Source of the DNA: Bacillota bacterium
GTDB taxonomy: Bacteria; Bacillota; Clostridia; Christensenellales; UBA1242
Assembly (NCBI GenBank): GCA_009784555.1
Contig: WRBO01000003.1
Span: forward strand, 22,060-86,059
DNA length: 64,000 nucleotides
Direction: 5' to 3'
The notes beneath the pieces were generated by a model. It had not been told where the DNA came from. It made no database searches and saw nothing but the letters and a program-made list of their open reading frames with translations. The translations under genes and the position numbers were made by a program. Shown piece after piece: positions 1 through 7,777 of this stretch (position 1 is the stretch's first letter; each line of letters opens with the position of its first letter).

Positions 1-38
1 GGCCAAAGAAACACGTCACACGTTCAAAAAAGAAATAA
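1..38 (+). CDS. rpsM: 30S ribosomal protein S13, C-terminal end only (partial)
   Basis: The window opens inside a gene. Reading from base 3 gives PKKHVTRSKKK and a TAA at 36-38. This basic tail fits the end of S13, and S13 lies directly before S11 in this conserved operon. Only 11 codons are visible, so the call rests on the tail and on gene order. Confidence 0.65.
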   Translation, partial: PKKHVTRSKKK

Positions 39-76
39 GAAATAAACCGAAGACAGAGTAGAGGAGAATCGAAATA

Positions 77-505
77 ATGGCAAAGAAAGAAGCAGCAAAA
101 CCGAAACCAACGATGAAAAAGAAACCAACCACCAAACGCAAAAAGAAGGTTTCCCATAACATCGCCCAGGGTCAAGCACACATAAGTGCCAGCTTCAACA
201 ATACCATCGTAACCATCACCGACCAATCGGGTGCGGTTCAAACATGGGCCAGCGCGGGTACAAGCGGCTTCAAAGGCAGCCGTAAATCAACACCGTTCGC
301 GGCAACAACCGCCGCCGAAAAGGCAGGGGCCGCCGCAAAGGACATGGGCGTTAAAAAAGTCGACGTCATGATAAAGGGCCCTGGACACGGCCGTGAAAAC
401 GCAATCCGTGCCCTGCAAACCGCGGGATTGGAAGTCACATCTATCACAGATGTCAGTCCCGTCGCCCACAACGGTTGCCGTCCACCAAAACGCCGCCGCA
501 AGTAA
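77..505 (+). CDS. rpsK: 30S ribosomal protein S11
   Basis: S11 lies in the platform of the small subunit and helps shape the mRNA exit region near the 3' end of 16S rRNA. The 142-residue product has the family core from about residue 25 ([19 protein letters not shown]) and the classic basic end RPPKRRRK. The first 25 residues are an Ala/Lys/Pro-rich basic extension, slightly longer than usual. A GAGGAG Shine-Dalgarno sits 10 bases before the ATG. It follows rpsM and precedes rpsD, the usual alpha-operon order. Confidence 0.98.
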   Translation: MAKKEAAKPKPTMKKKPTTKRKKKVSHNIAQGQAHISASFNNTIVTITDQSGAVQTWASAGTSGFKGSRKSTPFAATTAAEKAGAAAKDMGVKKVDVMIKGPGHGRENAIRALQTAGLEVTSITDVSPVAHNGCRPPKRRRK

Positions 506-541
506 TTCAATTCAACTACTACTTATAATAAGGAGATACAC

Positions 542-1162
542 ATGGCAAGAGAAACAGGACCAAGTTGCAGACAATGCCGTCGGGAAGGCATGAAGCTCTT
601 TCTAAAAGGGGAGCGTTGTGTTTCCCCAAAATGCGCAATGGAACGCCGCCCAGTTGTCCCTGGACAACACGGCCTCATGCGTCGCAAAGAAAAAGAATAC
701 GGAACACAATTGCGTGAAAAGCAAAAGGTCAAGCGCGCCTATGGTGTCCTTGAACGCCAATTCCGTAACCTTTACGAAGAGGCTGTTCGCATGAAAGGCG
801 TTACTGGTGAAAACCTGCTTTCCATGTTGGAACGTCGTTTGGACAACGTCGTTTACCGTATGGGTATCGGGTCATCCCGTAAAGAAGCCCGTCAAATCGT
901 TTCCCACCGTCACATCACCGTGAACGGTCGCCCTGTCAACATCTCGTCATACATCGTCAAAAAAGGCGACAAAATCGGTATAAAGGAAAACAAGCGCGAG
1001 CTTGAAATGTTCAAAGACCTGAAAAACCAAAAACCTATCATGCCAAAATGGTTGGAATTCAACGGTGACAAACTTACTGGAACAATTCTCGACCTGCCTG
1101 CACGTGACGACATCGACCTGAACATCCAAGAAAACCTTATCATCGAACTTTACAGCCGTTAA
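542..1162 (+). CDS. rpsD: 30S ribosomal protein S4 (zinc-binding form)
   Basis: S4 is a primary 16S rRNA-binding protein that starts assembly of the 30S body. The 206-residue product carries a likely zinc site at Cys9, Cys12, Cys26 and Cys31, so it is the C+ (zinc) form of S4. The S4 RNA-binding domain follows from about residue 95 (MLERRLDNVVYRMG, then SRKEARQIVSHRHITVNG). An AAGGAG Shine-Dalgarno sits eight bases before the ATG. In many bacteria S4 is the translational autoregulator of this operon; no S4-binding pseudoknot could be confirmed by eye here. Confidence 0.98.
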   Translation: MARETGPSCRQCRREGMKLFLKGERCVSPKCAMERRPVVPGQHGLMRRKEKEYGTQLREKQKVKRAYGVLERQFRNLYEEAVRMKGVTGENLLSMLERRLDNVVYRMGIGSSRKEARQIVSHRHITVNGRPVNISSYIVKKGDKIGIKENKRELEMFKDLKNQKPIMPKWLEFNGDKLTGTILDLPARDDIDLNIQENLIIELYSR

Positions 1163-1216
1163 ACCAAGGGGCTGTAGTTACAACTTGGGGACTATTACAA
1201 ATTTTGGAGGTGCATT

Positions 1217-2182
1217 ATGCAAATGGAACTTGAAAAGCCACGGATTAACATGACCGAATCCGCCAGCCAAAGGTCAGCAAAATTTACCGTAGAACCGCTG
1301 GAACGCGGTTACGGGAACACACTCGGAAACATGTTGCGCCGTGTTCTTCTTTCATCTCTTCCTGGTGCGGCTGTTGTTGCCATCAAAATCGAAGGCGTGA
1401 TGCACGAATTCTCAACCGTTCCTGGTGTTGTGGAAGACGTCACTGACATCGTCCTTAACCTCAAAAACCTTGTTGTTAAAACGGTATCTTCGGACCTTGG
1501 CTTCCGCGGCGTAATGCGTATCAAATCGAAAAAAGCTGGCGTCGTAACTGCAAAGGACTTTGAATTCTCGTCCGACATCACCGTCTGCAACCCTGACATG
1601 GTCATCTGTACCTTGGATGGTGGGCACGAGCTAAACATGGAAGTAATCATCGGCCGTGGCCGCGGTTACGTCGTTGCAAAAGACCACAAAGGCGCAACCG
1701 AAAACATCGGAACAATCGCAATAGACAGTCTCTTCTCACCGGTTGAAAAGGTAAACTACTATGTCGAGGCCGCTCGTGTCGGCCAAAAAATCGACTACGA
1801 CAAACTGGTTGTGGAAGTCACAACAAACGGCAGTGTAGAGGCCCGCGAAGTCGTATCCCTCGGCGCACGCCTTATCCAAGACCACCTGCAAATGTTCGTC
1901 GACCTGGTATCGGGCATGACAAACATCGTTACATTGATTGACCGTCAAGAAGACGCAAAAGTCAAAATCCTTGAAATGTCAATCGAAGACCTGGAACTGT
2001 CCCCACGTTCAAGCAACTGCTTAAAACGTGCAAACATCAACACAATTGATGACCTTACACGCAAAACCAAATCTGAAATGTTGCGCGTCCGCAACTTGGG
2101 CAGCAAATCTCTTGACGAGATTGAACAAAAATTGATAAACCTTCTTGGGCACGGATTCCGCCAAGAAGACGACCAGGCCTGA
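1217..2182 (+). CDS. rpoA: RNA polymerase subunit alpha
   Basis: Alpha dimerises to nucleate RNA polymerase assembly and its C-terminal domain contacts UP elements and activators. The 321-residue product shows the N-terminal assembly domain (LERGYGNTLGNMLRRVLLSSLPGAAV near the start) and, from about residue 255, the helix-hairpin-helix alpha-CTD (LKRANINTIDDLTRKT and NLGSKSLDEIEQKL). GGAGG precedes the ATG by seven bases. It lies between rpsD and rplQ as in most Bacteria. The 90-base gap to rplQ contains short GC hairpins but no clear terminator, so the genes are probably co-transcribed. Confidence 0.98.
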   Translation: MQMELEKPRINMTESASQRSAKFTVEPLERGYGNTLGNMLRRVLLSSLPGAAVVAIKIEGVMHEFSTVPGVVEDVTDIVLNLKNLVVKTVSSDLGFRGVMRIKSKKAGVVTAKDFEFSSDITVCNPDMVICTLDGGHELNMEVIIGRGRGYVVAKDHKGATENIGTIAIDSLFSPVEKVNYYVEAARVGQKIDYDKLVVEVTTNGSVEAREVVSLGARLIQDHLQMFVDLVSGMTNIVTLIDRQEDAKVKILEMSIEDLELSPRSSNCLKRANINTIDDLTRKTKSEMLRVRNLGSKSLDEIEQKLINLLGHGFRQEDDQA

Positions 2183-2272
2183 AGGCCAGGACCGCAGCAT
2201 AGAAAAGTTGCGGGGCAGTATAACTGCCAGAGCGAGAGGCTCGGTAAACTACTAAAAGAGGAGAACTAAAAA

Positions 2273-2785
2273 ATGGCAAAACCAGCAAAATTGGGAAAAC
2301 CAACCGACCAACGTATGGCAATCATGCGTAACCAGGTCAGCACCCTTCTATGGAACGGTCGCCTGGAAACAACTGTCGCAAAGGCAAAATCTGTTCGCGC
2401 AATCGCGGAAAAGATTATTACCATGGCGATGAACACCTACACCGACACCGTAAAGGTCGAAAAAGAAGTCGTCAACGCAAAAGGTGTAAAAGTTAAAAAG
2501 AACGTTATGCAAGACGGTCCAACCAAATTGGCTGCTCGCCGTCGTATCATGACCAAGGTCTACGACCTGCACGAAATCAAATCGGCCGAGGAAACCAAAC
2601 GCTCATTTGAAAAACGTACAAAAAATATCAACCACCCACTCGTTGAAAAAATCTTCAACGAACTTGCACCACGCTACGCAAAACGCGCAAAAGAACTGGG
2701 CCAGGGCGGGGGATACACACGTATCATGAAACTCGGAAACCGTAAGGGCGACGATGCCCCAATGGCAATCATCGAATTGGTTTAA
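2273..2785 (+). CDS. rplQ: 50S ribosomal protein L17
   Basis: L17 lies near the peptide exit tunnel of the large subunit. The end GGGYTRIMKLGNRKGDDAPMAIIELV is diagnostic. At 170 residues it is about 50 longer than Bacillus L17. The extra length is mostly a charged insertion at about residues 60-85 (VEKEVVNAKGVKVKKN) and a Lys-rich stretch before the conserved end. GAGGAG precedes the ATG by ten bases. It is the last gene of the operon and is followed by a strong terminator. Confidence 0.97.
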   Translation: MAKPAKLGKPTDQRMAIMRNQVSTLLWNGRLETTVAKAKSVRAIAEKIITMAMNTYTDTVKVEKEVVNAKGVKVKKNVMQDGPTKLAARRRIMTKVYDLHEIKSAEETKRSFEKRTKNINHPLVEKIFNELAPRYAKRAKELGQGGGYTRIMKLGNRKGDDAPMAIIELV

Positions 2786-2787
2786 TT

Positions 2788-2813
2788 AAAAAAAGGGGCT
2801 TTGACCCTTTTTT
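2788..2813 (+). terminator. Intrinsic terminator of the rpsM-rplQ operon, probably bidirectional
   Basis: An A-rich AAAAAGGG arm pairs with CCCTTTTTT around a short loop three bases after the rplQ stop. The A and T tracts on both sides allow it to end the converging veg transcript as well. Confidence 0.85.
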
Positions 2814-2832
2814 CTATGCCGTTAAAAATAAC

Positions 2833-3066
2833 TTACATCGCATCGACCTGAACCTCGCCGCACAATATATCACTATACGAATACGTCAGGGCATCCGTAT
2901 CATTAATACGCACAACAAACACCCGCGAAAAGGCATTTTCAATAACACCGCGATAATTATGCACCTGCTTACGTCCGCGACAAACCTGCATTTTAATATC
3001 TTGGCCCACCATCTCATCAATCTTCTGTCGTATCATATCAATCGTTAAACCATTTTTCTTTGTCAT
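2833..3066 (-). CDS. veg: Veg family protein
   Basis: A 77-residue protein of the Veg family (DUF1021), a small SH3-like beta fold widespread in Firmicutes. The match is seen in the run GQDIKMQVCRGRKQVHNY followed by RGVIENAFSRVFVVRI. In Bacillus subtilis Veg is abundant in vegetative cells and influences biofilm matrix expression and spore outgrowth; its molecular action is not settled. It is transcribed away from the sipL-like gene and converges on rplQ. No good Shine-Dalgarno is visible. TAATCT about 30 bases upstream may be the -10. Confidence 0.88.
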   Translation of the reverse strand: MTKKNGLTIDMIRQKIDEMVGQDIKMQVCRGRKQVHNYRGVIENAFSRVFVVRINDTDALTYSYSDILCGEVQVDAM

Positions 3067-3129
3067 TGGTTCTATTTATTGCCAAAACCCTCATAGATTA
3101 GACTAACAACTTATTGGGGAGGGGGCAAA

Positions 3130-4644
3130 ATGTCGTTTGAAGTGGTGCATGGAGAAAAAAGACCAAGGGGCCTAGAACAAATTATGAAATCACAGATACG
3201 TGTCGAGGGCCGTATCGAACTTAAAACGCCCGCCAAACGGATACTCGAAACGTCCGCGCGGTGCTTTATGACCGAGGTCGAACGAACCGAGGCCGAGGTC
3301 ACAATGCGTGGCACCGTAACAACCCGTGTCATTTTCATAGACGAAACAGACATGTATAACAGTGAAGAACGCACGGACAGCTTCACCGAAAAGGTAAACC
3401 TGCAAAACCACGAAACAATAACCTCGGTCGCGCCGATGGTTCATGTCATGGAAACTCGCCACAATGACGCGGGCGGGGGAATGGTCGACGTAATCAACGT
3501 GATTGAACTCGTCATGATGGGACTGGTAACGCGAGAGGTTCGCTTTGTCGCCGACCTGCGTGGCGATGTCGAATGCCGCCGCGAAACGGTGGCTCTACCG
3601 TCATTCGGCGCGCAAATGACCTCCCGCTTTGAAATCGAAGAAACCATCGACCTGGACAAAGACTGTGACGGGGTACTGGGCACGGATATCGTTGCGGGCC
3701 TGCGCGATGTAATCATTGGCGACGGCAAGGTAGTCCTAAAAGGCGTCATGAGTGCAAACGTAATCTCCGTCCGCGCGGGCGGCGTCCACGCCGAGGTTCG
3801 CGAATTCGACTTCTCCAAAACATTGACGCACCGTGACTTGGGAATCGATGACAAAATGACGGGACGCATAACGGTGGGCGCGGTAACAATGCGCACCGAC
3901 AACCGCGAACGCCCTCAACTAACCGTGGTCGCCGAGCTAATATTCGTTGGATACACCGTAACCACGGAAACGGCCGAATCCATCACCGACGCATTTTCGT
4001 ACACAAATGCATTGGATTTTGTGCGCGGAACGGCGCAAACCACATCCGTATTGCCACAACACAACTCGGTGCTAGAGGTCGAGGGTAACCTAACGATGCC
4101 TGCCAATGCGCCGTTTATAACACGCATCTGCTCCGTCAGCGGTGCTCGGGTCAGCGGCACTAACATCGTCGTGGCAACTGACCGTGCAACTGTCGAAGGC
4201 ATGATTACGGCACAAATAGTCTACGAGTGCGAGGAACGCGGCATCCACATCCACACTGTCAACGTTCCATTCTCGGTCGCAACCCGTGTTGACGGACTGA
4301 CAACTGCCCACAACGTCGCATTGTCGGTAACTGTCCTGGCTTGCCGTGTAAAGGCCCGCCGCGGCCGCGAAATCATGGTCGATGCACGGGTGGCGATATC
4401 ACTCTCTGGGGTATCTAACGTCGAAACCGCGGTCGTAACCGACATCACCCTGGGGGCCGAGATTCCGCGCGACACATCTGCCATCCTTATATACACCGTT
4501 CTGGACGGTGAAACACTATGGGATGTTGCCAAACGTATCGCCGTTCCAACCGCCGAAATCACTGGCCAAAACCCTGAAATGGGCGAAAACCTAAAATCGG
4601 GCGACAAAATCTTCATCTACCGCCAACATGTTATCAACTTCTAA
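3130..4644 (+). CDS. sipL: SPOCS-repeat (DUF3794) protein with C-terminal LysM; SipL-like spore coat morphogenesis protein
   Basis: The 504-residue protein has repeated SPOCS/DUF3794-type beta segments; for example residues 20-100 begin with IRVEGRIELKTPAKRILE. It ends in a LysM domain at about residues 455-500 (YTVLDGETLWDVAKRIAVP, then LKSGDKIFIY). This is the architecture of Clostridioides SipL, whose LysM binds the coat ATPase SpoIVA around the forespore. There is no signal peptide, consistent with action in the mother-cell cytosol. The Shine-Dalgarno GGGGAGGGGG is unusually G-rich. The next gene is spoIIR, which supports a sporulation role. The name is inferred from architecture. Confidence 0.82.
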   Translation: MSFEVVHGEKRPRGLEQIMKSQIRVEGRIELKTPAKRILETSARCFMTEVERTEAEVTMRGTVTTRVIFIDETDMYNSEERTDSFTEKVNLQNHETITSVAPMVHVMETRHNDAGGGMVDVINVIELVMMGLVTREVRFVADLRGDVECRRETVALPSFGAQMTSRFEIEETIDLDKDCDGVLGTDIVAGLRDVIIGDGKVVLKGVMSANVISVRAGGVHAEVREFDFSKTLTHRDLGIDDKMTGRITVGAVTMRTDNRERPQLTVVAELIFVGYTVTTETAESITDAFSYTNALDFVRGTAQTTSVLPQHNSVLEVEGNLTMPANAPFITRICSVSGARVSGTNIVVATDRATVEGMITAQIVYECEERGIHIHTVNVPFSVATRVDGLTTAHNVALSVTVLACRVKARRGREIMVDARVAISLSGVSNVETAVVTDITLGAEIPRDTSAILIYTVLDGETLWDVAKRIAVPTAEITGQNPEMGENLKSGDKIFIYRQHVINF

Positions 4645-4665
4645 ATCCCTGTCAATGATATACAC

Positions 4666-5205
4666 ATGAAAGTAGTCATTGCTGGGGTATTCGTTCTAAT
4701 ATCGGTCGTCATACTTGCGTTTGGCGGCCTTTTTACTCTCGGTACCCCTAATGCTGGTGTCGACGATTTCCTGCGGTTTCATATCCGTGCAAATTCAAAC
4801 ACCGCCTCCGACCAAGAGGTCAAATACCTAATAAAACAAGAAATCCTAAACCAATTCACCCCAATCTTCTCGGGCGTAACATCTCGCGAAATGGCAATGA
4901 CAACCTTGGGGGGAAACATATCCCGCCTGGAACGAATTGCAAACAACGTCCTGCACGCAAACGGCAAATCATACACTGCTCGCGCGTTCCTGCGCTCCGA
5001 ATACTTCCCAATGCGAACATACCATGGATTCACATTGCCCGCGGGAAACTATGACGCCCTAATAATCGAACTCGGCCTCGCCCGCGGCGAAAACTGGTGG
5101 TGTGTGGTCTATCCACCCCTCTGCTTCCTCGACAATAACATAGGGGGCGAGAGGGGAGTGGTCTATCGCTCCCGTCTCCACGAAATCATCCGCCGCTTCC
5201 AATAA
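4666..5205 (+). CDS. spoIIR: Stage II sporulation protein R (SpoIIR)
   Basis: SpoIIR is made in the forespore and secreted into the intermembrane space, where it triggers SpoIIGA to process pro-sigma E. The 179-residue product has an N-terminal hydrophobic signal/anchor (about residues 3-26), then the family segment FHIRANSNTASDQEVKYLIK and the signature ARGENWWCVVYPPLCFLD. No Shine-Dalgarno is apparent; the ATG lies two bases beyond TATACA, so that hexamer is probably not its promoter. In B. subtilis the gene is sigma-F dependent. It ends on a strong terminator. Confidence 0.92.
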   Translation: MKVVIAGVFVLISVVILAFGGLFTLGTPNAGVDDFLRFHIRANSNTASDQEVKYLIKQEILNQFTPIFSGVTSREMAMTTLGGNISRLERIANNVLHANGKSYTARAFLRSEYFPMRTYHGFTLPAGNYDALIIELGLARGENWWCVVYPPLCFLDNNIGGERGVVYRSRLHEIIRRFQ

Positions 5206-5248
5206 AAAAGTCGCGCCCAGCGCGCGTTACACGCGTCCCGACTTTTTT
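5204..5248 (+). terminator. Intrinsic terminator after spoIIR
   Basis: AAAAAAGTCG at 5204-5213 pairs exactly with CGACTTTTTT at 5239-5248 around a GC-rich inner hairpin. It starts inside the stop codon of spoIIR. Confidence 0.85.
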
Positions 5249-5276
5249 GGACATTAATGAATCCAAAAAATCACAC

Positions 5277-5298
5277 GGAAATATCTGACGATATTTCC
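5277..5298 (-). terminator. Perfect 8-bp hairpin, possible terminator of the leftward orphan gene
   Basis: GGAAATAT at 5277-5284 and ATATTTCC at 5291-5298 are exact inverted copies around six bases. On the minus strand the hairpin is followed a few bases later by TTTTTT, so it may end the gene at 5325-5864. The gap before the T run makes this uncertain. Confidence 0.5.
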
Positions 5299-5324
5299 TA
5301 GGTCTTAAAAAAAGAGTAAATCTT

Positions 5325-5864
5325 CTAAAAATTAGTTACACCGCTATTCGCACCGCGCCTTGCTGCATCAATACTGTTTTGGCTGACTGTTTCAAACGAA
5401 GCAGTCAAAAGTTTTTCCGCATGTTTATATGCCTTTACGGCAATTACCTTGTTGTACATTGCCGCCTCATCGGCATTCCCCATGTCAAAACGCATCGGAT
5501 ATGTTCTCCCGACAAAACCATATGTTAATCTGTTATACCAATTTGGCGGCGGATAATAAACACGTGACCCTAAAACAGGGCAGTTATAATAAAGTCGGTC
5601 TTGTGTCTCTGTCCCAACTTGGGGTGCAAATGGAGACTTGTCTTCCCGATACCATTTTGAAACCCAACCTTGGTTTGTTCTCTCGGGGAAGTTGTACCAA
5701 CGCATCATAGGCGTGGCTTTGGCCGCATCAACAATGGTACCGCACGTCATTAATTTCACGCGTGATTTATCATCATTATAATGTCCGCAACGAATGGCTC
5801 GAAAAGGCCTATTTTTCTTGTCCGCTAACTCTACCAAGAACATATGACATCTAATATTTCGCAT
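5325..5864 (-). CDS. Uncharacterised 179-residue protein, leaderless
   Basis: I do not recognise this protein. It has no signal peptide or membrane segment, is rich in Tyr, Asn and Arg, and has four scattered Cys residues. The C-terminal third looks helical (NKVIAVKAYKHAEKLLTASF). It is supported as a gene by its promoter: TATAAT at 5871-5876 and TTGCCG at 5895-5900 on the minus strand, spaced 18, put the first transcribed base exactly on the A of the ATG. It stands alone between the spoIIR terminator and an RNA locus. Confidence 0.7.
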   Translation of the reverse strand: MRNIRCHMFLVELADKKNRPFRAIRCGHYNDDKSRVKLMTCGTIVDAAKATPMMRWYNFPERTNQGWVSKWYREDKSPFAPQVGTETQDRLYYNCPVLGSRVYYPPPNWYNRLTYGFVGRTYPMRFDMGNADEAAMYNKVIAVKAYKHAEKLLTASFETVSQNSIDAARRGANSGVTNF

Positions 5865-5870
5865 GAACCA

Positions 5871-5900
5871 ATTATACTACATGCCCCATCTAAACGGCAA
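5871..5900 (-). promoter_or_regulatory. Leaderless promoter of the orphan gene
   Basis: On the minus strand TTGCCG (5900-5895), an 18-base spacer and TATAAT (5876-5871). Seven bases past the hexamer is the A of the ATG at 5864, so no 5' UTR is expected. Confidence 0.65.
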
Positions 5901-5915
5901 ATATATTGGTTATAA

Positions 5916-6186
5916 TGTCACCAACCCCCTTGACGCCCAAAAATCTCATGCTACCCTAAAATGTAAAGGAGGGTAGTATGTCTGGTTTCTCGGCTGCCAA
6001 CGAGATATGTTTTTCATCTTCTGCGGATACACTGTGGATGTTACATACTGTAGGTGTACCAGTCCTCGAAGACAAAAAACACATCTCGGGCGCGCCTCGA
6101 AAACCCCCCCCCAACAGAAAAACATAAAAAGTAAAAACCCCCCCCAAGGCCCAGAACGGAAAACTCTTCGGAATTTTGCTCGAACT
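5916..6186 (+). ncRNA. Structured RNA locus, copy 1 of 3 (double C-tract family)
   Basis: No plausible protein is read here. TGTCA at 5916, TTGACG at 5930-5935, a 16-base spacer and TACCCT at 5952-5957 form a promoter whose layout is identical at copies 2 and 3. The predicted RNA, from about 5964, folds into a long stem (CGAGATATGTTTTT against AAAAACACATCTCG). It then has an unpaired A-rich stretch with C9 at 6104-6112 and C8 at 6138-6145, and a last hairpin running from AAG at 6146 to CGAAC at 6186. Copies 1 and 3 share CGGCTGCC, TCTGCGGATA, AGTCCTCGA and GGCGCGCCTCG in the same order. The carbonic anhydrase gene starts 45 bases later, so a cis leader role is also possible. Known RNA families were not recognised. 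Confidence 0.62.
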
Positions 6187-6230
6187 GTGATATATGTAAA
6201 ATACATCTTGGAAAATTGGAGGAAAATAAA

Positions 6231-6797
6231 ATGACAACACACCACAGCCCAGCGGTAAAGGTAACAAACCCGGACATGGCACTAAAACTGTTAAAAGACG
6301 GTCACGCACGATTTCTGGCAAACGAATTGGCCGAATCAAACCACCCATTGTCGAAAATGAAAACCGGAACTCAACAAAGTCCATTCGCGGCAATCCTGGC
6401 CTGCGCCGACAGCCGTTGCGCCCCCGAAATCCACTTTGACCAGGGAATCGGAAACCTCTTCGTCGTCCGTAACGCGGGCAATGTCGCGGACAAAGAGGCC
6501 ATTGGCTCATTCCAATTCGCAACCAATGTCCTGGGCGCGCAAATAATTGTGGTCGTCGGACACACCGAATGCGGCGCGGTCTTCAACGCCCAAGACGGGA
6601 CAAAAGTAGAGCTAGAGGAACTGCAATACGTCCTAAATAACATCAGCTGCAAAGTCGAGGGGGCAAAAACACGGGAAGAAAGTCTAGAAATGAATACACG
6701 GGCCCAGGTCGAGATACTAAAAAACTCAAAAGGCATCACCGTTCCCGTATATGGATGTATATATAATGTTGCAAACGGCCAAATAGAATGGTTATAA
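6231..6797 (+). CDS. Beta-class carbonic anhydrase
   Basis: Catalyses the reversible hydration of CO2 to bicarbonate in the cytosol. The 188-residue protein has the beta-class zinc and dyad residues: Cys58, Asp60 and Arg62 in ACADSRC, and His111 and Cys114 in GHTECGA. The start at 6231 is preferred over an in-frame ATG at 6216 because GGAGG lies just before it at 6218-6222. It follows RNA copy 1 and is 10 bases ahead of a DUF1275 membrane protein gene, so the two are probably an operon. The protein is short for the class, and the C-terminal end is compact. Confidence 0.95.
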   Translation: MTTHHSPAVKVTNPDMALKLLKDGHARFLANELAESNHPLSKMKTGTQQSPFAAILACADSRCAPEIHFDQGIGNLFVVRNAGNVADKEAIGSFQFATNVLGAQIIVVVGHTECGAVFNAQDGTKVELEELQYVLNNISCKVEGAKTREESLEMNTRAQVEILKNSKGITVPVYGCIYNVANGQIEWL

Positions 6798-6807
6798 AGG
6801 AATAAAC

Positions 6808-7662
6808 ATGCTTGTCGCGGATGAAAATTGCAAAAGAAACACTCGACGGGTCGCGGCCCTAACCATCTCGTCCCTATTCATCATGGGATACCTGAACGCG
6901 CTTTCATTACATACATATGACTTGGATGCAATGATTACCGCGCAAACTGGCAACTTGGTTTGGATGGGTATCAACCTCGGTTCGGGATATTGGGTAGCAC
7001 TACTGGAAAACCTCGGACTACTCTTCGGCTTTATGTTCGGGGCGGTGTTCGCACTCTATACCTACAAGATGTTTCGGAACAAACAACTACAATTCTTCTA
7101 CAACTGGACTGTCTTCATCGTTCCAATAATCCTTTATCCGTTGCTATTCCAATATTCCGCACCGCCCGTTATCTCGTTTCTAATTTTGGGATTTGCTGCG
7201 GGGGCGACGCTGGGATTCTTCCGAAAAATCTACCATATGGAAATCAACACATCCATGGCCACCGCGAATGTGCGATTTATGGGCCTCTACTTCGCAAAAG
7301 GGTTTTTCAAGCGGGACACTCGGGGAAGCCAGGGCAGGGCAACCTTCTTCATATTCTTCATCGCTGTATTCGCATTCGTGTTCGGGGCGTTTACATATAT
7401 AATGTTCTCGCGTATGGATATTGTTGTAATCGGTCTGGTCATATTCTGTGTGCTTCCGTACTTACTCTGTCCGGTGCGCGTAAAGATTGGCACATGCGAT
7501 AATTATGCGGCCGAGGAAGACAAGCCGGACACCAACGAACTATTCGTTGCAAACCTGCAAAAACTTGTGACAATGGCCCAAAGCTCCGACGACGTAACCC
7601 TAAACGCATCACCTACGGAATTGGAAAAATTCAAAGAACTGCTGACAAAAATGGTAGACTAG
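6808..7662 (+). CDS. DUF1275 (YoaK-type) multi-pass membrane protein
   Basis: A 284-residue integral membrane protein with six or seven hydrophobic segments between residues 20 and 220 and a soluble C-terminal tail of about 60 residues. The motif AMITAQTGNLVWMG and the ASTANVR-like SMATANVRFMG are typical of the YoaK/DUF1275 family. The transported substrate or other function of the family is not established. AAAGGAA precedes the ATG. It lies directly behind the carbonic anhydrase, which could hint at a link to bicarbonate or anion handling, but that is inference from gene order only. Confidence 0.85.
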   Translation: MLVADENCKRNTRRVAALTISSLFIMGYLNALSLHTYDLDAMITAQTGNLVWMGINLGSGYWVALLENLGLLFGFMFGAVFALYTYKMFRNKQLQFFYNWTVFIVPIILYPLLFQYSAPPVISFLILGFAAGATLGFFRKIYHMEINTSMATANVRFMGLYFAKGFFKRDTRGSQGRATFFIFFIAVFAFVFGAFTYIMFSRMDIVVIGLVIFCVLPYLLCPVRVKIGTCDNYAAEEDKPDTNELFVANLQKLVTMAQSSDDVTLNASPTELEKFKELLTKMVD

Positions 7663-7698
7663 AGCAGTAAATTTGATACCTAATATTAAAACTCCCTA

Positions 7699-7727
7699 TT
7701 GACAGAATTGCACGATAAATGTTATCT
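7699..7727 (+). promoter_or_regulatory. Promoter of the giant coiled-coil gene
   Basis: TTGACA at 7699-7704 is followed after 17 bases by TTATCT at 7722-7727. The expected leader of about 45 bases contains ATGGGGG before the start at 7778. Confidence 0.55.
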
Positions 7728-7777
7728 TTATACTATGTAGGGGGCACTATGCCCATTATATGGTATGGGGGTAACTC

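Noticed and set aside
5946..6245. Open frames on both strands through RNA copy 1 (for example 6007-6234 plus, 5956-6522 minus)
   Set aside because: No ribosome-binding sites, low-complexity products from the C and A tracts, and overlap with a conserved RNA fold; they are by-products of base composition.
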